Source: JAHRVQ01 sp029941905 (GTDB taxonomy: Bacteria > Pseudomonadota > Gammaproteobacteria > Pseudomonadales > Azotimanducaceae). From it: 64,000 nucleotides of DNA. Under the pieces are notes generated by a model. The model was not told the DNA's origin. It did no database searches and saw only the letters and a program-made list of their open reading frames with translations. The position numbers and the translations under genes were made by a program. Position 1 is the first letter of the stretch. Each line of letters opens with the position of its first letter. The DNA is taken from contig JAPYTQ010000002.1 of assembly GCA_029941905.1 (NCBI GenBank), forward strand, positions 124,001-188,000, given 5' to 3'. Shown piece after piece: positions 42,871-52,216 of the stretch.

Positions 42871-45800
42871 TCAAGATCCTTGGCTCGTGGCTTTCTGCCA
42901 CTCTTTTTCTAACCGCTTGGTAGAAACAGGTAAGCTGGTACCCAGGGGTTGCGCAAACAGGGAAACCCGTAATTCTTCAATCATCCAGCGATACTGACCC
43001 AGACGTTTGTCGGCACGGCCATTGTTAGTTTCCAACCTCTGCCAGAATTCGTCAATCGTTGCGGTGAATTCCCGGTCCCGTGACAAATTTCCCGGTAATT
43101 TTTCCAATCGATATTCAATTGCCTGTAGATATCGTGAATAGTGTTTTAACCACGTAAAGGGCACGGTCCTGATAAAACGGCTTCCGACAAGACTATTGAT
43201 TTGATTGCCGATATCTTGAAGTGTAATTTTGTTTTCGTTGCTCTGTGCGGACTTCAGCCTGTTTTCAATTAAGATGGTCCTTTCCAACACGCTCTGCATG
43301 ATCCTGGCGACCTGATTCATTGTGTCGATCAGATCTTTTTTGTACGTCAAACGTTGCCGGAATTCCGCTTCAGCCCGAACGGCTGGTTTGGCCTCGATGA
43401 ATGTATAGCGAAATATTGTGTTTACCAGGTCTTCAAGCAATTCCTGTCGATCACCGCGGGTCGCGTAAAAAATCGCAAACTGCTTGAAGCCCGGAATATT
43501 CTTCTCGACGTATTTTCTCTGATCCTTCATCTGCAACATAATCAGCCGCAGCAATCCCTCTTCCGAGCACTGTTCTGCCTCCACAGCATTGTCCAGAACC
43601 TCGATCGCGATGCTGTCCTTATGATCCACCAGCGCCGGGTAACCCTGAATAGTGATATTGCCCTGTTTGAACGAAACCCGGGCAGGAAGATCGCCAAACT
43701 GCCAGTCGGTTACGCCCTGTTGCTCCAACGGGTGGCCAGGTCTTTTCCTGAACCCTTCAGCGACCTGCTCGGCAAATTGATCGATCAGCGTATCCAGGTT
43801 GCGGCCTGTAGCAAGCACGTTGTTTTTCTCATCGAGTACCTTAATATTCATGCGCAGATGCTGGTCAATCGAATCGATGTTAAAGTCCGAAGCTTCAACC
43901 CGAACACCCTTCACTCGAAACAATCGTTCTGCCAGTACCACCGACAGGTCTCTGCCGTCGTAGCTAATCAGTGCGGCTGCGTTCTGGGCATATTCCGGCG
44001 CCGGTACGAAATTTTTACGAATAGACTTCGGCAGGGACTTGATGAGTGCCAGACACTTTTCTTCCAGCATGCCGGGTATAATCCACTCAAGTTGAGCCCG
44101 GTCGACCTGGCGCAAAATCGCCAGGGGAATGTTAACGCTGACACCATCATGTTCGTGTTGCGGGTCAAAGTGATAGTCCAGTTTCAACCGGGTATCCGCT
44201 ACCTGCAGTTCGGCTGGATACAAGGTGTCGGACAGTTTGGGTTGTTGCTTCATCAAGCTGTCTTTCTGCAGGAACAACAACTTCGGCCGTTTGATTTCAA
44301 CTTGCTTTCGCCAGGCATCCAGATCAAAGGCACTGACTATATTCTCTGGCAGCAAGCCATCATAAAATCGATAGACAGTATAGGAATCGACCAGAATATC
44401 CCGCCGTCGTGATTTGGATTCCAATTGCTCGATTTCGGAGACCAACTGACAGTTGTGCCGGTAAAAACCCGCCTTTGAATCGAGCTGCTGTTCTACCAGA
44501 CCGCTCTGGATAAACAGTTGCCTGGCTCTGACCGGGTCAATGCCTCCAAAATCAACAATCCGTTTTTTTACGATAACAATGCCATACAGCATGACCTCCT
44601 CAAAGGCCAGTACCTGGCCCCTGTCCGAGGAGAAATGCGGTTCGGTGTAGTTCCGCTTCACCAGGTGCTGTGCCAGTGGTTCAATCCACGCGCTATCAAT
44701 CTGGGCCACCATGCGGCCAAACAGGCGCGTGGTTTCTACCAGTTCAGCAGAGACTATCCAGCGAGGTTTGCGTCTAAACTGCGATGAGCCGGGAAATATA
44801 TAGAAGCGACGGTTACGTGCCCCAAGGTACTCATTCTCACTGGCTTTTTCACCGATATTGCCAAGCAGGCCTGACAAAAGGGCGGCATGTATGCTGGTGT
44901 AATCTGATGCCTGGTTACTCTTTTTAATCTTCATTTCCCGGCACATCAGAGAAAGCTGGCGATGGTTCTCTCTCCATTCAAGCAAACGGATGTAAGACAA
45001 ATAATTCCGGCGGCAGAATTTCCTGAACTGGCTGTTGGTCATCTCCTGGCGATTTGATTCAAAAAAGGACCACAGTGTCACCAACGCCATAAAGTCCGAT
45101 TGTTCGTCCCAGTGGTGCCGGTGCTTCTCGTCGGCCGCCTGCTGTTTATCATGGGGTCGCTCCCGCGGATCCTGGATTGCCAGCGCACTGACAATGGTCA
45201 GGACTTCGCTCAGGCAGCCTTTTTTACCCGCTTCAAGCAGCATACGTGCCAGGCGTAAGTCAATTGGCAAGCGGCTCATCTCCTTGCCAAGCCGGGTTAT
45301 ATGCTTGTGGTTGTCCACCGCCTGAAGTTCGAACAGTAAATGGTAACCGTCGTTTATCTGTCGCTGTTCGGGTTTTTCCACAAATGGAAATTGACTAATG
45401 TCTCCCAGTTTCAGGGCAAGCATTTGCAAAATGACAGACCCAAGGTTCGTTCTGAGTATTTCCGGGGAGGTAAATTCAACACGGCTGTCAAAGTCCTCTT
45501 CTGAATACAGGCGAAAGCAAACGCCTTCACTCACCCTGCCGCATCGGCCCTTGCGCTGATCCGCGCTGGCCCTCGAAATGGGTTCGATCGGCAATCGCTG
45601 GACTTTCGACCTGACGCTATAACGTGAAATTCGCGCCAAGCCCAGGTCAATCACATAGCGGATTCCCGGCACCGTAAGAGAGGTTTCAGCAACATTGGTC
45701 GCCAGCACCACTCGCCGACCCGTGTGTTTTTGAAATACCCTGTTCTGTTCGGCAACACTTAATCTCGAGTAGAGCGGCAAAACCTCAAACTGAGGCAGGT

Positions 45801-46722
45801 CGGATTTTCGAATCAGGTGTGCAAGATCACGTATTTCGCGCTCACCAGACAGGAAAATCAGGACATCGCCGGGGACCTGACGGGATTTTTCGAGAATCGA
45901 AATCTCATGCAGGGTATCAAGCACGGCTTGATAAACAAGTTCATCAACATCTGAAGATTTCGAATCGGACTCCGGCGGTCGATAATGCACTTCTACGGGA
46001 AATGTTCGGCCAGATACTTCGATAACCGGGGCACCTGAAAAGTGCCTGGAAAATCGCCGCACATCAATCGTGGCAGAAGTGATAATCACTTTCAGGTCTG
46101 GACGTTTTGGCAGGATCCTCTTGATATAACCCAGAAGAAAATCAATGTTCAAACTGCGTTCATGGGCCTCGTCGATAATCAGGGTATCGTATTGCTCAAG
46201 AAACCGGTCGTGTTGGGTCTCTGCCAGCAAAATCCCATCGGTCATGACCTTGATATGGGTCTCACTGGAGGTACGGTCGGTAAAACGGACCTGGTAACCG
46301 ACACTCTCACCAAAGCTCACGCCGAGCTCTTCTGCTATCCGGTGGGCGACGGTTCGGGCTGCTATTCTGCGCGGCTGGGTATGCCCAATCACACCATAAA
46401 TGCCTCGTCCAAGGGTCAGGCAGACTTTGGGCAGCTGGGTGGTTTTACCAGAGCCGGTTTCACCCGCAACGATAATCACCTGATTGTTGGAGAGGATTCG
46501 TTGAATATCCTCGAGCCGCTTAACCACGGGCAATTGTTCAGGGAACCGGGGTTCAGGCAGGGTACTGGCTCGTTTCTCGGCTAGCGAGACCGACTTTTCG
46601 ATCTGTGCTTTCAGGTTGGAACGGTGCTGTTTCTTGAACAGCAGCTTTCGGAACCGGTGTCGATCCCGAATCATGCATTGATCCAGCGCCTTTGTTAATT
46701 CACCATGGAGCGTGCTACTCAT
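42871..46722 (-). CDS. hrpA: ATP-dependent RNA helicase HrpA (DEAH box)
   Basis: The 1283-aa protein is of normal length. Walker A is VAGETGSGKTTQLPKVC (from about residue 85), the DEAH box is DTLIIDEAHERSLNIDFLLG, and SATID is motif III. Motifs V and VI are VVLATNVAETSLTVPGIRYV and QRKGRCGRVSEGVCFRLYSE. HA2/OB and the long C-terminal HrpA domain (DUF3418) follow. HrpA helps rescue stalled or collided ribosomes on mRNA. Several long frames on the opposite strand (one of 352 codons) are shadows of this gene. The VWA gene ends 39 bases upstream of it. Confidence 0.96.
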   Translation of the reverse strand: MSSTLHGELTKALDQCMIRDRHRFRKLLFKKQHRSNLKAQIEKSVSLAEKRASTLPEPRFPEQLPVVKRLEDIQRILSNNQVIIVAGETGSGKTTQLPKVCLTLGRGIYGVIGHTQPRRIAARTVAHRIAEELGVSFGESVGYQVRFTDRTSSETHIKVMTDGILLAETQHDRFLEQYDTLIIDEAHERSLNIDFLLGYIKRILPKRPDLKVIITSATIDVRRFSRHFSGAPVIEVSGRTFPVEVHYRPPESDSKSSDVDELVYQAVLDTLHEISILEKSRQVPGDVLIFLSGEREIRDLAHLIRKSDLPQFEVLPLYSRLSVAEQNRVFQKHTGRRVVLATNVAETSLTVPGIRYVIDLGLARISRYSVRSKVQRLPIEPISRASADQRKGRCGRVSEGVCFRLYSEEDFDSRVEFTSPEILRTNLGSVILQMLALKLGDISQFPFVEKPEQRQINDGYHLLFELQAVDNHKHITRLGKEMSRLPIDLRLARMLLEAGKKGCLSEVLTIVSALAIQDPRERPHDKQQAADEKHRHHWDEQSDFMALVTLWSFFESNRQEMTNSQFRKFCRRNYLSYIRLLEWRENHRQLSLMCREMKIKKSNQASDYTSIHAALLSGLLGNIGEKASENEYLGARNRRFYIFPGSSQFRRKPRWIVSAELVETTRLFGRMVAQIDSAWIEPLAQHLVKRNYTEPHFSSDRGQVLAFEEVMLYGIVIVKKRIVDFGGIDPVRARQLFIQSGLVEQQLDSKAGFYRHNCQLVSEIEQLESKSRRRDILVDSYTVYRFYDGLLPENIVSAFDLDAWRKQVEIKRPKLLFLQKDSLMKQQPKLSDTLYPAELQVADTRLKLDYHFDPQHEHDGVSVNIPLAILRQVDRAQLEWIIPGMLEEKCLALIKSLPKSIRKNFVPAPEYAQNAAALISYDGRDLSVVLAERLFRVKGVRVEASDFNIDSIDQHLRMNIKVLDEKNNVLATGRNLDTLIDQFAEQVAEGFRKRPGHPLEQQGVTDWQFGDLPARVSFKQGNITIQGYPALVDHKDSIAIEVLDNAVEAEQCSEEGLLRLIMLQMKDQRKYVEKNIPGFKQFAIFYATRGDRQELLEDLVNTIFRYTFIEAKPAVRAEAEFRQRLTYKKDLIDTMNQVARIMQSVLERTILIENRLKSAQSNENKITLQDIGNQINSLVGSRFIRTVPFTWLKHYSRYLQAIEYRLEKLPGNLSRDREFTATIDEFWQRLETNNGRADKRLGQYRWMIEELRVSLFAQPLGTSLPVSTKRLEKEWQKATSQGS

Positions 46723-46761
46723 CGAGTGTGCTACTCACGGGGATAACCAGTTTTCTCCTGA

Positions 46762-47913
46762 CTATTTCGTCAGGTAGTTCATTCCTTCCTCAATGCCGCG
46801 GATGGTTAACGGGTACATCTGGTCGTCCATTAACTTTTTGGTCAGCGCAACAGAGTTGGAATATTCCCAGGTGTCAAGCGGCGTCGGGTTAATCCAGATT
46901 ACCTTGTCAAAAGTATCCTGAACTCGCTGGGCCCAGATAGCACCGGCTTCTTCATTCCAGTGTTCAACACTGCCACCGGCATGGGTAATCTCGTAAGGCG
47001 CCATCGTCGCGTCACCGACGAATATCACTTTATAGTCGTGAGTGTACTTGTGCAGAATGTCGTAGGTTTCAATGCGTTCATTCATGCGACGCTTGTGCTC
47101 TTTCCAGAGACCATCATAGATAAAATTATGGAAATAGTAGGTTTCGAGGTGTTTAAACTCTGACCTGGCAGCAGAGAACAGTTCTTCACACACCTTGACG
47201 TGTGCGTCCATGGAGCCGCCATTGTCCAGCAGCAACAAGACCTTGACGGTATTGCGGCGTTCCGGACGCATAATAATATCGAGCAAACCACCATTTTTTG
47301 CGGTCTTGTCGATGGTGTTATTGATATCAAATTCGTCATCGGCACCAGTACGCGCGAGTTTCCTCAGGCGACGAAGGGAAATTTTCATTCCCCGGGTGCC
47401 TAATTCGACGTTGTCATCGTAGGCTTTATAGTCGCGCTTGTCCCAGGTACGCTTGCCACGCTTTTTCTTACCCTTGCGTTCCTTACCATCTTTGCCACGA
47501 CCATTTTCGCCTTTTCCTTCCTTATCTTTCTCTTTGCCTTCTCCCTTGGCAGCTTCTTCGACCTGGCGCTTGAACTCCTCGATGAGTTTCTCTAGCCCAC
47601 CGAGAGACTTTATTTTCTCAAGCTCTTCCGGGGTCAGGGACTTCTCAAATTCACGACGCAGAAACTCATCGGGAATCATTGAGGCTATCATCGATGCGAG
47701 ATCTTCAAGGCCCTTAAAGTAGGTGCCAAAGGCGCGATCAAATTTGTCGTAATGACGTTCGTCCTTTACCAGGGCCATACGGCTCAGGTAGTAGAACTCA
47801 TCGATATCCGCATACACCAGTTTCGCACTGAGAATTTCCAGCAGATGCAAAAGCTCGGTAATCGAAACCGGGATCCTGGCGTTTTTTAAAGCAAGGAAAA
47901 AATTGATTAGCAT
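46762..47913 (-). CDS. VWA-domain protein (CoxE-like), partner of MoxR ATPase
   Basis: The 383-aa protein begins with a helical region (MLINFFLALKNARIPVSITE), has a highly charged Lys/Glu/Gly linker (about 120-160), and ends in a von Willebrand A domain. The MIDAS start is VLLLLDNGGSMDAHVKVCEE, with Gly where the second position is usually Ser. The remaining MIDAS Thr/Asp may lie in FVGDATMAPYEI. MoxR-VWA pairs act as chaperones that mature metal or membrane enzymes, in most cases without known clients. The gene starts four bases after the moxR stop, so they are co-translated. Confidence 0.87.
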   Translation of the reverse strand: MLINFFLALKNARIPVSITELLHLLEILSAKLVYADIDEFYYLSRMALVKDERHYDKFDRAFGTYFKGLEDLASMIASMIPDEFLRREFEKSLTPEELEKIKSLGGLEKLIEEFKRQVEEAAKGEGKEKDKEGKGENGRGKDGKERKGKKKRGKRTWDKRDYKAYDDNVELGTRGMKISLRRLRKLARTGADDEFDINNTIDKTAKNGGLLDIIMRPERRNTVKVLLLLDNGGSMDAHVKVCEELFSAARSEFKHLETYYFHNFIYDGLWKEHKRRMNERIETYDILHKYTHDYKVIFVGDATMAPYEITHAGGSVEHWNEEAGAIWAQRVQDTFDKVIWINPTPLDTWEYSNSVALTKKLMDDQMYPLTIRGIEEGMNYLTK

Positions 47914-47917
47914 CTAT

Positions 47918-48793
47918 CTATCCCCTCTGGGGGCCACCTCCCCCGCTACTTTGCCGTCTGTTCATAAACGCCAGGCGTTCCAGCAATTGAACATCCTGCT
48001 CGTTTTTAACCAGTGCGCCGTACAGTGGCGGAATGGCCTTCGATGTGTCTCTATTCTTGAGAATTTCTTCCGGAATATCATCTGCCATCAACAACTTCAG
48101 CCAGTCTATCAATTCCGAAGTTGACGGTTTCTTCTTCAGGCCCGGGACCTTGCGCACGTCGAAGAATATCTCCATGGCCTCTTTCACCAGATCCTGCTTG
48201 ATATTCGGGTAGTGAACATCAACGATTTCCTGCATCGTGTCGCGATCAGGGAACTGGATATAGTGGAAGAAACAACGTCGCAGGAAGGCATCGGGCAGTT
48301 CTTTTTCATTGTTACTGGTGATGACAATTACTGGCCGGTTTTTTGCCACAACAGTTTCGCCAGTTTCGTAAACATCAAATCTCATCTTATCCAGTTCCAG
48401 CAACAGGTCATTGGGAAACTCAATATCCGCCTTGTCGATCTCATCAATCAGCAGGACGACCTTCTTGTCGGCTGCAAAAGCTTCCCAGAGCTTGCCCTTT
48501 TCAATGTAGTTGTTGATGTCATGGACCCGCTCATCTCCCAATTGGGAGTCTCTCAGTCGGGAAACAGCGTCGTATTCATAAAGACCTTGCTGTGCCTTCG
48601 TGGTTGATTTGATATGCCACGAAATCAGCTCCATCTCCAATGAACCCGCAATTTCTTCAGCCAGCATGGTTTTACCCGTACCTGGTTCACCTTTGATCAA
48701 CAAGGGTCGTTCGAGGGTAACAGCGGCGTTAACCGCCATCTGCAGTTCTTCTGTTGCGATATACGTCGTCGTACTGGAAAATTTCATAGCCAT
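47918..48793 (-). CDS. MoxR-family AAA+ ATPase
   Basis: The 291-aa ATPase has Walker A in RPLLIKGEPGTGKTMLAEEI (about 29-48), Walker B in KKVVLLIDEIDKADIEFPND (about 108-127), sensor 1 in IVITSNNEKELPDAFLRRCF with the Arg finger, and sensor 2 in VPGLKKKPSTSELIDW. MoxR proteins use ATP to remodel target enzymes together with VWA proteins, and the next gene encodes one. Upstream lies about 200 bases with a possible tiny Cys-rich reading frame. The client protein is unknown. Confidence 0.92.
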   Translation of the reverse strand: MAMKFSSTTTYIATEELQMAVNAAVTLERPLLIKGEPGTGKTMLAEEIAGSLEMELISWHIKSTTKAQQGLYEYDAVSRLRDSQLGDERVHDINNYIEKGKLWEAFAADKKVVLLIDEIDKADIEFPNDLLLELDKMRFDVYETGETVVAKNRPVIVITSNNEKELPDAFLRRCFFHYIQFPDRDTMQEIVDVHYPNIKQDLVKEAMEIFFDVRKVPGLKKKPSTSELIDWLKLLMADDIPEEILKNRDTSKAIPPLYGALVKNEQDVQLLERLAFMNRRQSSGGGGPQRG

Positions 48794-48860
48794 TTAAGAA
48801 AACCAAAGAAATAGAAGCGAAGGAATATAACTTCCGGTACTTTAATTTGCCAGCGCTTAC

Positions 48861-48989
48861 TTAGCAAGGGCATAAAAAAACACACCTATAGGCATCATAG
48901 GGCAGTTTGCTGGCACATTCAGGGCGTTTATGGTGCCAGGGCAAACCGCAGTTGGAGCATTTGTTTCGCTGTTTTCGGCAGCCTGGCAG
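48861..48989 (-). CDS. Possible tiny Cys-rich zinc-ribbon-like protein without a standard start codon
   Basis: An uninterrupted frame from 49022 to the TAA at 48863-48861 reads in its last 42 codons LPGCRKQRNKC, SNCGLPWHHKRPECASK and LPYDAYRCVFLCPC. The eight Cys, with C-x2-C and WHH, look like a zinc-binding protein rather than chance. No ATG, GTG or early TTG exists; CTG 48989 is the only reasonable start, so it is either a rare-start gene or a remnant. It lies between the small membrane protein gene and moxR on the same strand. Confidence 0.35.
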   Translation of the reverse strand: MPGCRKQRNKCSNCGLPWHHKRPECASKLPYDAYRCVFLCPC

Positions 48990-49003
48990 GGTCTCGAAGA
49001 ACC

Positions 49004-49357
49004 CTAACTGGTCTCTTTCGCCTCAGGTTCCTTCCAGACGAATTGCCGGACCGTCAGTACTATCAACATCAGAAACGAGCTGAACAATAGCGCCACCCCG
49101 CCATTCATACCACTCCTGGCTCCCTCAAGGAGCAGATCCATCAGCAGCACCACAATGGCGGGTGCATAAAATTCCGGGGAATCCCCGGCATACCACGGCG
49201 TAAAAATAATAACTACTGCCAACCCTCTGAGCAGATCACGCCAGCCGCGATTCTTTATCCAGGAGGTCAGTTTCCACCAGAATAAGCAACATCCCAAGCC
49301 CGCCAGGAAATAGACCAACCAGGCGACCGCGTATTCGTTGTTTTCAATCCAGCTCAT
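49004..49357 (-). CDS. Small inner-membrane protein of unknown function
   Basis: The 117-aa protein has four possible hydrophobic segments: VAWLVYFLAGLGCCLFWW (about 12-29), LLRGLAVVIIFTPWYAG (about 42-58), APAIVVLLMDLLLEGA and VALLFSSFLMLIVLTVRQFV. Short charged ends face the cytoplasm. I do not recognise a characterised family, although small proteins of this shape occur near ycgN/ycgL in related genomes as far as I recall. It follows ycgN by 42 bases and may be the end of that operon. Confidence 0.65.
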   Translation of the reverse strand: MSWIENNEYAVAWLVYFLAGLGCCLFWWKLTSWIKNRGWRDLLRGLAVVIIFTPWYAGDSPEFYAPAIVVLLMDLLLEGARSGMNGGVALLFSSFLMLIVLTVRQFVWKEPEAKETS

Positions 49358-49399
49358 AAGTTCATTTTGTCCGCTCTCAATTCCAAAACGAGTTGGAAA

Positions 49400-49843
49400 C
49401 TACTGATGAACCCAGTGAATAATGTGTTCGTCATAACCATCAGGATGAACGTAGCGTTCGTTTATAACCTTCCCTGTGACGGTGATCCCGGCTTCAGCCA
49501 CGGTGTTTCGATCCCCTGAAATCAAAGGATGCCACCAGGGCAACTCCTTTGATTCCGCCAGTAATCGATACGCACAGGTATCCGGCAGCCAATGAAATTT
49601 GTCGACCTTGTCAATTGATAAATGGACACAGTTGGGCACATTAACATTTCGATTCTCATAGTCGCTACAGCGACAGGATTCCGGCTCCAGATAGCGGCAA
49701 ACTACAGAGGTATAAAACACGTCGGATGTGTCTTCATCTTCGAGCTTATGTAAACAGCAACGAGCACATCCATCGCACAGACTTTCCCATTCCTGCGGGT
49801 TCATCTCTGCCAATGTCTTTTCTTTCCAGAATACATTTGCCAT
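49400..49843 (-). CDS. ycgN: YcgN-family cysteine-cluster protein (UPF0260)
   Basis: The 147-aa protein has the conserved cluster WESLCDGCARCCLHKLEDED (about 19-38), VCRYLEPESCRCSDYENR (about 49-66), NCVHLSIDKV and PDTCAYRLLAESKELPWWHP (about 88-107). The eight or so Cys suggest an iron-sulphur or zinc site. The function is unknown. Its ATG overlaps the ycgL stop by one base (TAATG), so it belongs to the rnd-ycgL-ycgN operon found in many gammaproteobacteria. Confidence 0.9.
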   Translation of the reverse strand: MANVFWKEKTLAEMNPQEWESLCDGCARCCLHKLEDEDTSDVFYTSVVCRYLEPESCRCSDYENRNVNVPNCVHLSIDKVDKFHWLPDTCAYRLLAESKELPWWHPLISGDRNTVAEAGITVTGKVINERYVHPDGYDEHIIHWVHQ

Positions 49844-50109
49844 TAATCTTCTTGCTTGCCTAGCTGGCCCAGGGTGGTAGGTGGCATTTGCAAATGATAG
49901 CCTTTTTCCTGCAGGTTCTTTGCAACTTCACGAGTATCTTCTTTTGCCAGTTTCCGATTCTCGTTCAAATTAAAACTTAACGCCAGCACCGGCTCACCAA
50001 AATTCTCAAGCAACTCTGCTGGCACTCGCTTCAAACCTTCATGCCGTGCGACGTAGATATAAACCTCGGGTTTTTGCACGCTTTTGTAGACGTCACAAAT
50101 CGTTAACAT
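49843..50109 (-). CDS. ycgL: YcgL-domain protein
   Basis: The 88-aa protein starts MLTICDVYKSVQKPEVYIYV, and LKRVPAELLENFGEPVLALS with KGYHLQMPPTT complete the YcgL domain. The fold is known but the role is not; the position after rnd is conserved. ATG 50109 overlaps the rnd end by 17 bases. The longer frame from 50151 would lie inside rnd and add no domain sequence. Confidence 0.9.
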   Translation of the reverse strand: MLTICDVYKSVQKPEVYIYVARHEGLKRVPAELLENFGEPVLALSFNLNENRKLAKEDTREVAKNLQEKGYHLQMPPTTLGQLGKQED

Positions 50110-51256
50110 GAGTCCCTCCGGTGTTTTTGACCAGCTGTTGGAGCAGTTCATGCCCGATCACCGATTCACGCCAGCCGTCGAATGCTGCAGGCAAGCTGTA
50201 CTGGCCTTGCTCGTCAACGGAACGCAGCAACTGCTCAAGATGACGACGCTTTGCGAGCATTTCCGGCGCCACATTAATATCCTTCGCCTTTTGGTCAACA
50301 ATTTTCTTTAGCGACTTTAACGACTTGTTGTTGACTGCCGTCTTCGGTTTCAAAATAGCCGGTGGCAATTCGTGCTCAGCGACATTCACAACGGCATCGA
50401 CCATTGATTGCAAGTCGTCGCCGTACTTGCGCATCTGTCGAGGAGACAGGTTGGCAAATTCCTGGAAATCAGGTTTATGCAACGATAACTGGGCTATCAA
50501 AAACAGGGACTTTTCATCGACAACCCGGTTCCGGGGAATATCCAGTTCTCTGGCCTTGATCTCACGCCAGCCACAAAGGGATTGCAGCAAACCCAGTTGC
50601 CGGCGAGTCAGCCGTGACGTGTTCTTCACCCGCTGGTAGTACGCCTGGGGGTCGATTTGAGTCGCTATTGTGGTCGGCAGGTCCTGACACTCCTGTTCAA
50701 CCCAACTGCTGCGCCCGCGCTCCTGCAGGTGTAGATGCTGTTTTTCATAAACTTGCAGCAAATAGATTACGTCTAACGCGGCATATTCCAGCTGTGCGGT
50801 TGTCAGCGGTCGTCTGAGCCAGTCCGACCGGGTTTCTTCTTTCGGCACATGAAAGCCAAGGTAGTGTTCTACCAGATTCTGATAGCTGACAGAAAAGCCG
50901 ACACCGAGCATGGCTGCAGCAATTTGAGTGTCAAACAAGGGTGCCGGAGCGACACCAAGGCAGTGTTTAAAGACCTCAAGATCCTCGGAGCATGCGTGGA
51001 ATATTTTCGTGACCGAGCTGTCTTCGATCAGGTTTGTGAGGCCCGAGATATCCTCAATCTGAACCGGGTCGATGAGATAACACGCGTCTCCGTCATAGAG
51101 CTGGATCAATCCAACAATGGGAAAGTAAGTATTGAATCGGGCAAATTCGGTATCTATGGCGACGACGTTCTTTTCCCGACACAGGCCAACAACCTCGCAT
51201 AATCGCGAAGGCGAGACGACGATTTCAAACTCGGGCTGGTAGATAATGGTTTCCAT
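50093..51256 (-). CDS. rnd: Ribonuclease D
   Basis: The 387-aa 3'-5' exonuclease trims tRNA precursors. The DEDDy residues are readable: VVAIDTEFARFNTYFPIVGL (Asp and Glu), IFHACSEDLEVFKHCLG (Asp), and LEYAALDVIYLLQVY (Tyr and Asp). Two HRDC-type regions follow (LLQSLCGWREIKARELDIPR). ATG 51256 (METIIYQPEFEIVV) is chosen, four bases after the recR stop; the frame from 51280 would overlap recR. The gene runs into ycgL. Confidence 0.93.
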   Translation of the reverse strand: METIIYQPEFEIVVSPSRLCEVVGLCREKNVVAIDTEFARFNTYFPIVGLIQLYDGDACYLIDPVQIEDISGLTNLIEDSSVTKIFHACSEDLEVFKHCLGVAPAPLFDTQIAAAMLGVGFSVSYQNLVEHYLGFHVPKEETRSDWLRRPLTTAQLEYAALDVIYLLQVYEKQHLHLQERGRSSWVEQECQDLPTTIATQIDPQAYYQRVKNTSRLTRRQLGLLQSLCGWREIKARELDIPRNRVVDEKSLFLIAQLSLHKPDFQEFANLSPRQMRKYGDDLQSMVDAVVNVAEHELPPAILKPKTAVNNKSLKSLKKIVDQKAKDINVAPEMLAKRRHLEQLLRSVDEQGQYSLPAAFDGWRESVIGHELLQQLVKNTGGTHVNDL

Positions 51257-51260
51257 AAGA

Positions 51261-51854
51261 TCAGATAATTTTTCGCCCATTAAGCGCGTGGGTCAGCGTT
51301 CCCCCGTCAACGTATTCCAACTCACTACCCAAAGGGATGCCCTGCGCAATACGAGATACACGGATATTTTTTAGTTTTACCAGTTCAGAAATATAATGGG
51401 AAGTTGCCTCACCCTCGACCGAAGAACTTAACGCCAGTATCACTTCTTCAACCTCCTCATTACACCGTGCCATCAGTTCGTCCATACCAATTTCCTTCGG
51501 GCCAATGCCATCGATGGGTGACAAGGTCCCCATCAACACAAAGTACCTGCCTTGATAGTGACCGGTCTGCTCAATGGCGATGACGTCCCCTGGATTCTCC
51601 ACGATACACAGGGTGGATACATCACGCGTCGTCGAGGTACAGATGTGGCAAACGTCATGCTCGGTAAAATTACGACACTTTTGACAATGCCTGATCTTTT
51701 CCATTGCCGAATTAAGATTGGCCGCCAGGTTCCGAGCGCCATCACGGTCTCGTTCAAGCAAATGCATAACCATGCGCTGCGCGGTCTTTGGTCCGACACC
51801 AGGCAGGCAACGAAGTGCTTCCACGAGCTGATCAATGGTCGAGAGACTATTCAT
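51261..51854 (-). CDS. recR: Recombination protein RecR
   Basis: The 197-aa protein works with RecFO to load RecA at gaps. The helix-hairpin-helix is LRCLPGVGPKTAQRMVMHLL (residues 15-34), the zinc finger uses four Cys in KIRHCQKCRNFTEHDVCHIC (about 52-71), and a Toprim domain follows (STLCIVENPGDVIAIEQTGH). The C-terminal VSRIAQGIPLGSELEYVDGG is the Walker-B-like segment. It follows ybaB by 28 bases in the usual dnaX-ybaB-recR order. Confidence 0.97.
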   Translation of the reverse strand: MNSLSTIDQLVEALRCLPGVGPKTAQRMVMHLLERDRDGARNLAANLNSAMEKIRHCQKCRNFTEHDVCHICTSTTRDVSTLCIVENPGDVIAIEQTGHYQGRYFVLMGTLSPIDGIGPKEIGMDELMARCNEEVEEVILALSSSVEGEATSHYISELVKLKNIRVSRIAQGIPLGSELEYVDGGTLTHALNGRKII

Positions 51855-51882
51855 ATCTGGGCGCTGTTTATTAACACTGTTA

Positions 51883-52215
51883 CTATGATAATGGGAACTT
51901 AAATCCGGGTGGCATGGGGATACCGGCCGTTAAACTCGACATTTTGTCTTTCTGATTTTTCTCGACTCGTCGTACCGCATCATTGACCGCCGCCCCAATA
52001 AGGTCCTCCAAAATTTCTTTGTTCTCTGTCAGCAAACTATCATCTATTTCAACCTGCTTGACATCATACCGACCCGTCATTGTGATTTTAACCAGACCTG
52101 CGCCGGACTCTCCGTGGACTTCAGCATTGGCCAGTTCGTCCTGCATCGACTTTACCTTGTCCTGCATCTCTTGGGCTTGTTTCATCAAGTCACCCAGACC
52201 ACCTTTCATCGCCAT
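51883..52215 (-). CDS. ybaB: YbaB/EbfC-family nucleoid-associated protein
   Basis: The 110-aa DNA-binding protein starts MAMKGGLGDLMKQAQEMQDK and includes the family core VHGESGAGLVKITMTGRYDV and AAVNDAVRRVEKNQKDKMSS. It binds DNA and is linked to recombination with RecR. ATG 52215 has GGAG six bases upstream and lies one base past the dnaX stop (TAATATG), so translation is coupled. The longer frame from 52305 is inside dnaX. Confidence 0.95.
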   Translation of the reverse strand: MAMKGGLGDLMKQAQEMQDKVKSMQDELANAEVHGESGAGLVKITMTGRYDVKQVEIDDSLLTENKEILEDLIGAAVNDAVRRVEKNQKDKMSSLTAGIPMPPGFKFPLS

Positions 52216-52216
52216 A

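Noticed and set aside
43354..44412. A 352-codon open frame on the plus strand inside hrpA
   Set aside because: It is antisense to a well-supported helicase gene and its translation shows no domain; it arises from codon bias of hrpA.
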